From Chloroflexota bacterium (GTDB lineage: Bacteria; Chloroflexota; Anaerolineae; Caldilineales; Caldilineaceae): a stretch of DNA of 25,177 nucleotides. The stretch covers positions 1 through 25,177 of the forward strand of contig QEUW01000064.1 of the NCBI GenBank assembly GCA_003577005.1. Direction: 5' to 3'. The notes beneath the pieces are model-generated. The model ran no database searches, had not been told where the DNA came from, and was given only the letters and a program-made list of their open reading frames with translations. Within the stretch, counting starts at the first letter, position 1. The number at the start of each line of letters is the position of its first letter. The position numbers and the translations under genes are program-made. Below, piece by piece: positions 24,287 to 25,177 of the stretch.

Positions 24287-24975
24287 CCCTCTTGATCGAA
24301 CCGAATGCGCTGCACTCGCCATGTTACTTTTTGTGCGAGTTTTGTGAAGGAGAGTCGCGCACGTTGTTTCTCACCGCGCGCTGGGCTGTCTGGTCCTACA
24401 TTCCAAATATGATCGGTAGGTGAAGTCACATAGTTGGATTCCAGGATACCATTTGGCAGGGCAGCTACCAGGATCGCTCTCAAGACGCGCCCGGCGCCGC
24501 TTTCTGTGTAATGATAGTGGACAAATTGAGTGGTCGTCAGATACGAGTTACCATTTGGAAGGCTAATCACGGGTGACAAACCCCCTTGTGTATCGACGAC
24601 CGTTCCGTCGCCTCTTGTAAACAACACGCGCAGTGAACTTTGCCCGATCTGTATGCGGCCACTCGACGCGCTTTTTTCGGCTTTGGAATCGACAAAGAGC
24701 GCCTGGCGCAACTGATATTCTGGTAGAAAAATGTATCTTGCCTGACGATAGTCTACAGTTCCATACAACCTTTGTCGAATGGGGAATCCACTGAGGTCGG
24801 TGAGCGCCTCTTGAGTGACGTCTTCGGCTACGCCGTCCGCATCATCGGGTGAATTGCGAAACTCGTCCCAAGCATTGGCGGCGAAATTCAACAACGCCTG
24901 GGTCGTGATACGCATCGACATTTTCTCAATATCTTCAATTTCGGTAGCTGTGAGTGTGTGAGGGAGCCGATCCAT
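24259..24975 (-). CDS. Type II restriction endonuclease, SfiI-like
   Basis: This 238-residue protein resembles SfiI, the tetrameric enzyme that cuts GGCCNNNNNGGCC. A PD-(D/E)xK-type centre is visible: D75 (GTVDYRQARY), then D96 and K98 in VDSKAEK. As I recall, SfiI uses D79, D100 and K102, the same 21-residue spacing. The later stretches VHYHYTE, AILVAALPNG, DSPARGEKQRARLSF and WRVQRIRFD also agree with my memory of that family. It is slightly shorter than SfiI (about 269). AAAGGA upstream supports ATG 24975. It converges with the methyltransferase gene, which would protect the host DNA. The family call comes from recollection rather than a search, so the exact recognition sequence is not established. 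Confidence 0.75.
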   Translation of the reverse strand: MDRLPHTLTATEIEDIEKMSMRITTQALLNFAANAWDEFRNSPDDADGVAEDVTQEALTDLSGFPIRQRLYGTVDYRQARYIFLPEYQLRQALFVDSKAEKSASSGRIQIGQSSLRVLFTRGDGTVVDTQGGLSPVISLPNGNSYLTTTQFVHYHYTESGAGRVLRAILVAALPNGILESNYVTSPTDHIWNVGPDSPARGEKQRARLSFTKLAQKVTWRVQRIRFDQEGQVTFSWEE

Positions 24976-25043
24976 AACGATCCTTTTCAGGTGGGCTTAA
25001 GATTCCTTACATTCTATCATGGTTGTACCCACAGGAGAAAAGC

Positions 25044-25177
25044 ATGATTTCGCCTGAACAAGTTACACAATTTCAGCGTGATGGCTTTGTCATTCTTGAC
25101 CAAATTTTGACTCCCGACCAGGTCGCCCGCGCCAACGCCGCCCTCGACCGCATCTTCCGCGGCGAGGTCAACGCCGA
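25044..25177 (+). CDS. Phytanoyl-CoA dioxygenase family protein, N-terminal fragment
   Basis: Only the first 44 codons are present. MISPEQVTQFQRDGFVILDQILTPDQVARANAALDRIF is the characteristic opening of PhyH-type Fe(II)/2-oxoglutarate oxygenases: a helix, the DGFVIL strand, then a helix. The metal-binding H-x-D and distal His lie outside the window. CAGGAGA at 25032-25038 supports ATG 25044. It is divergent from the endonuclease gene with 68 bp between. Such oxygenases are common in carbohydrate-use clusters, so it may belong to the sugar cassette that the restriction-modification pair now separates it from. Confidence 0.8.
   Translation, partial: MISPEQVTQFQRDGFVILDQILTPDQVARANAALDRIFRGEVNA

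Overview
The window looks like a piece of a Chloroflexota chromosome, probably of the Caldilinea/Anaerolineae type. This is inferred from the BTAD/NB-ARC/TPR giant regulator, the GntR-linked sugar ABC cassette, the GH127-type glycosidase, the moderately high GC and the many small palindromic intergenic repeats. No rRNA or marker gene is present to prove it. I see no tRNA, rRNA or CRISPR array.

Region 1 (1-5455): the 5' end of a DoxX-like gene (minus) diverges from a large BTAD-NB-ARC-TPR transcription regulator (plus). The regulator's first codons look damaged, and an array of heptamers on an 11-bp grid lies upstream of it. A GH127-type beta-L-arabinofuranosidase follows 12 nt later, then a nested inverted repeat.

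Region 2 (5456-16733, all minus): a phosphate-starvation block. Read in the direction of transcription it is phoB, phoR, an ADP-ribosylglycohydrolase, a ferredoxin-like protein, a small unknown protein, a frameshifted OsmC-like gene, then pstS-pstC-pstA-pstB and a gene fusing a thioredoxin-type arsenate reductase to PhoU. Pho-box-like heptads (TGTTAAC type, exact 11-bp grid) stand upstream of pstS. A second set lies in the phoB upstream region, followed about 100 nt later by a terminator-like hairpin with no gene between them, which makes a candidate Pho-controlled small RNA. Two copies of one MITE-like element and several other inverted repeats occupy the long gaps at 11926-12321 and 16102-16733.

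Region 3 (16734-23120): a HutC-type GntR regulator (minus) diverges from a PPOX-fold protein, two sugar ABC permeases, a Tat/lipobox solute-binding protein and an unclassified TIM-barrel-like protein. No ATPase is encoded here, so a shared one is presumably used. Two long palindromes built from ACGCATT/ACGCATC heptamers sit in the gaps of this cassette.

Region 4 (23121-25177): a beta-class DNA methyltransferase with an internal helix-turn-helix-like segment is encoded tail to tail, with a 28-bp overlap, with an SfiI-like restriction endonuclease. This restriction-modification pair separates the sugar cassette from a phytanoyl-CoA dioxygenase-like gene that is cut by the window end.
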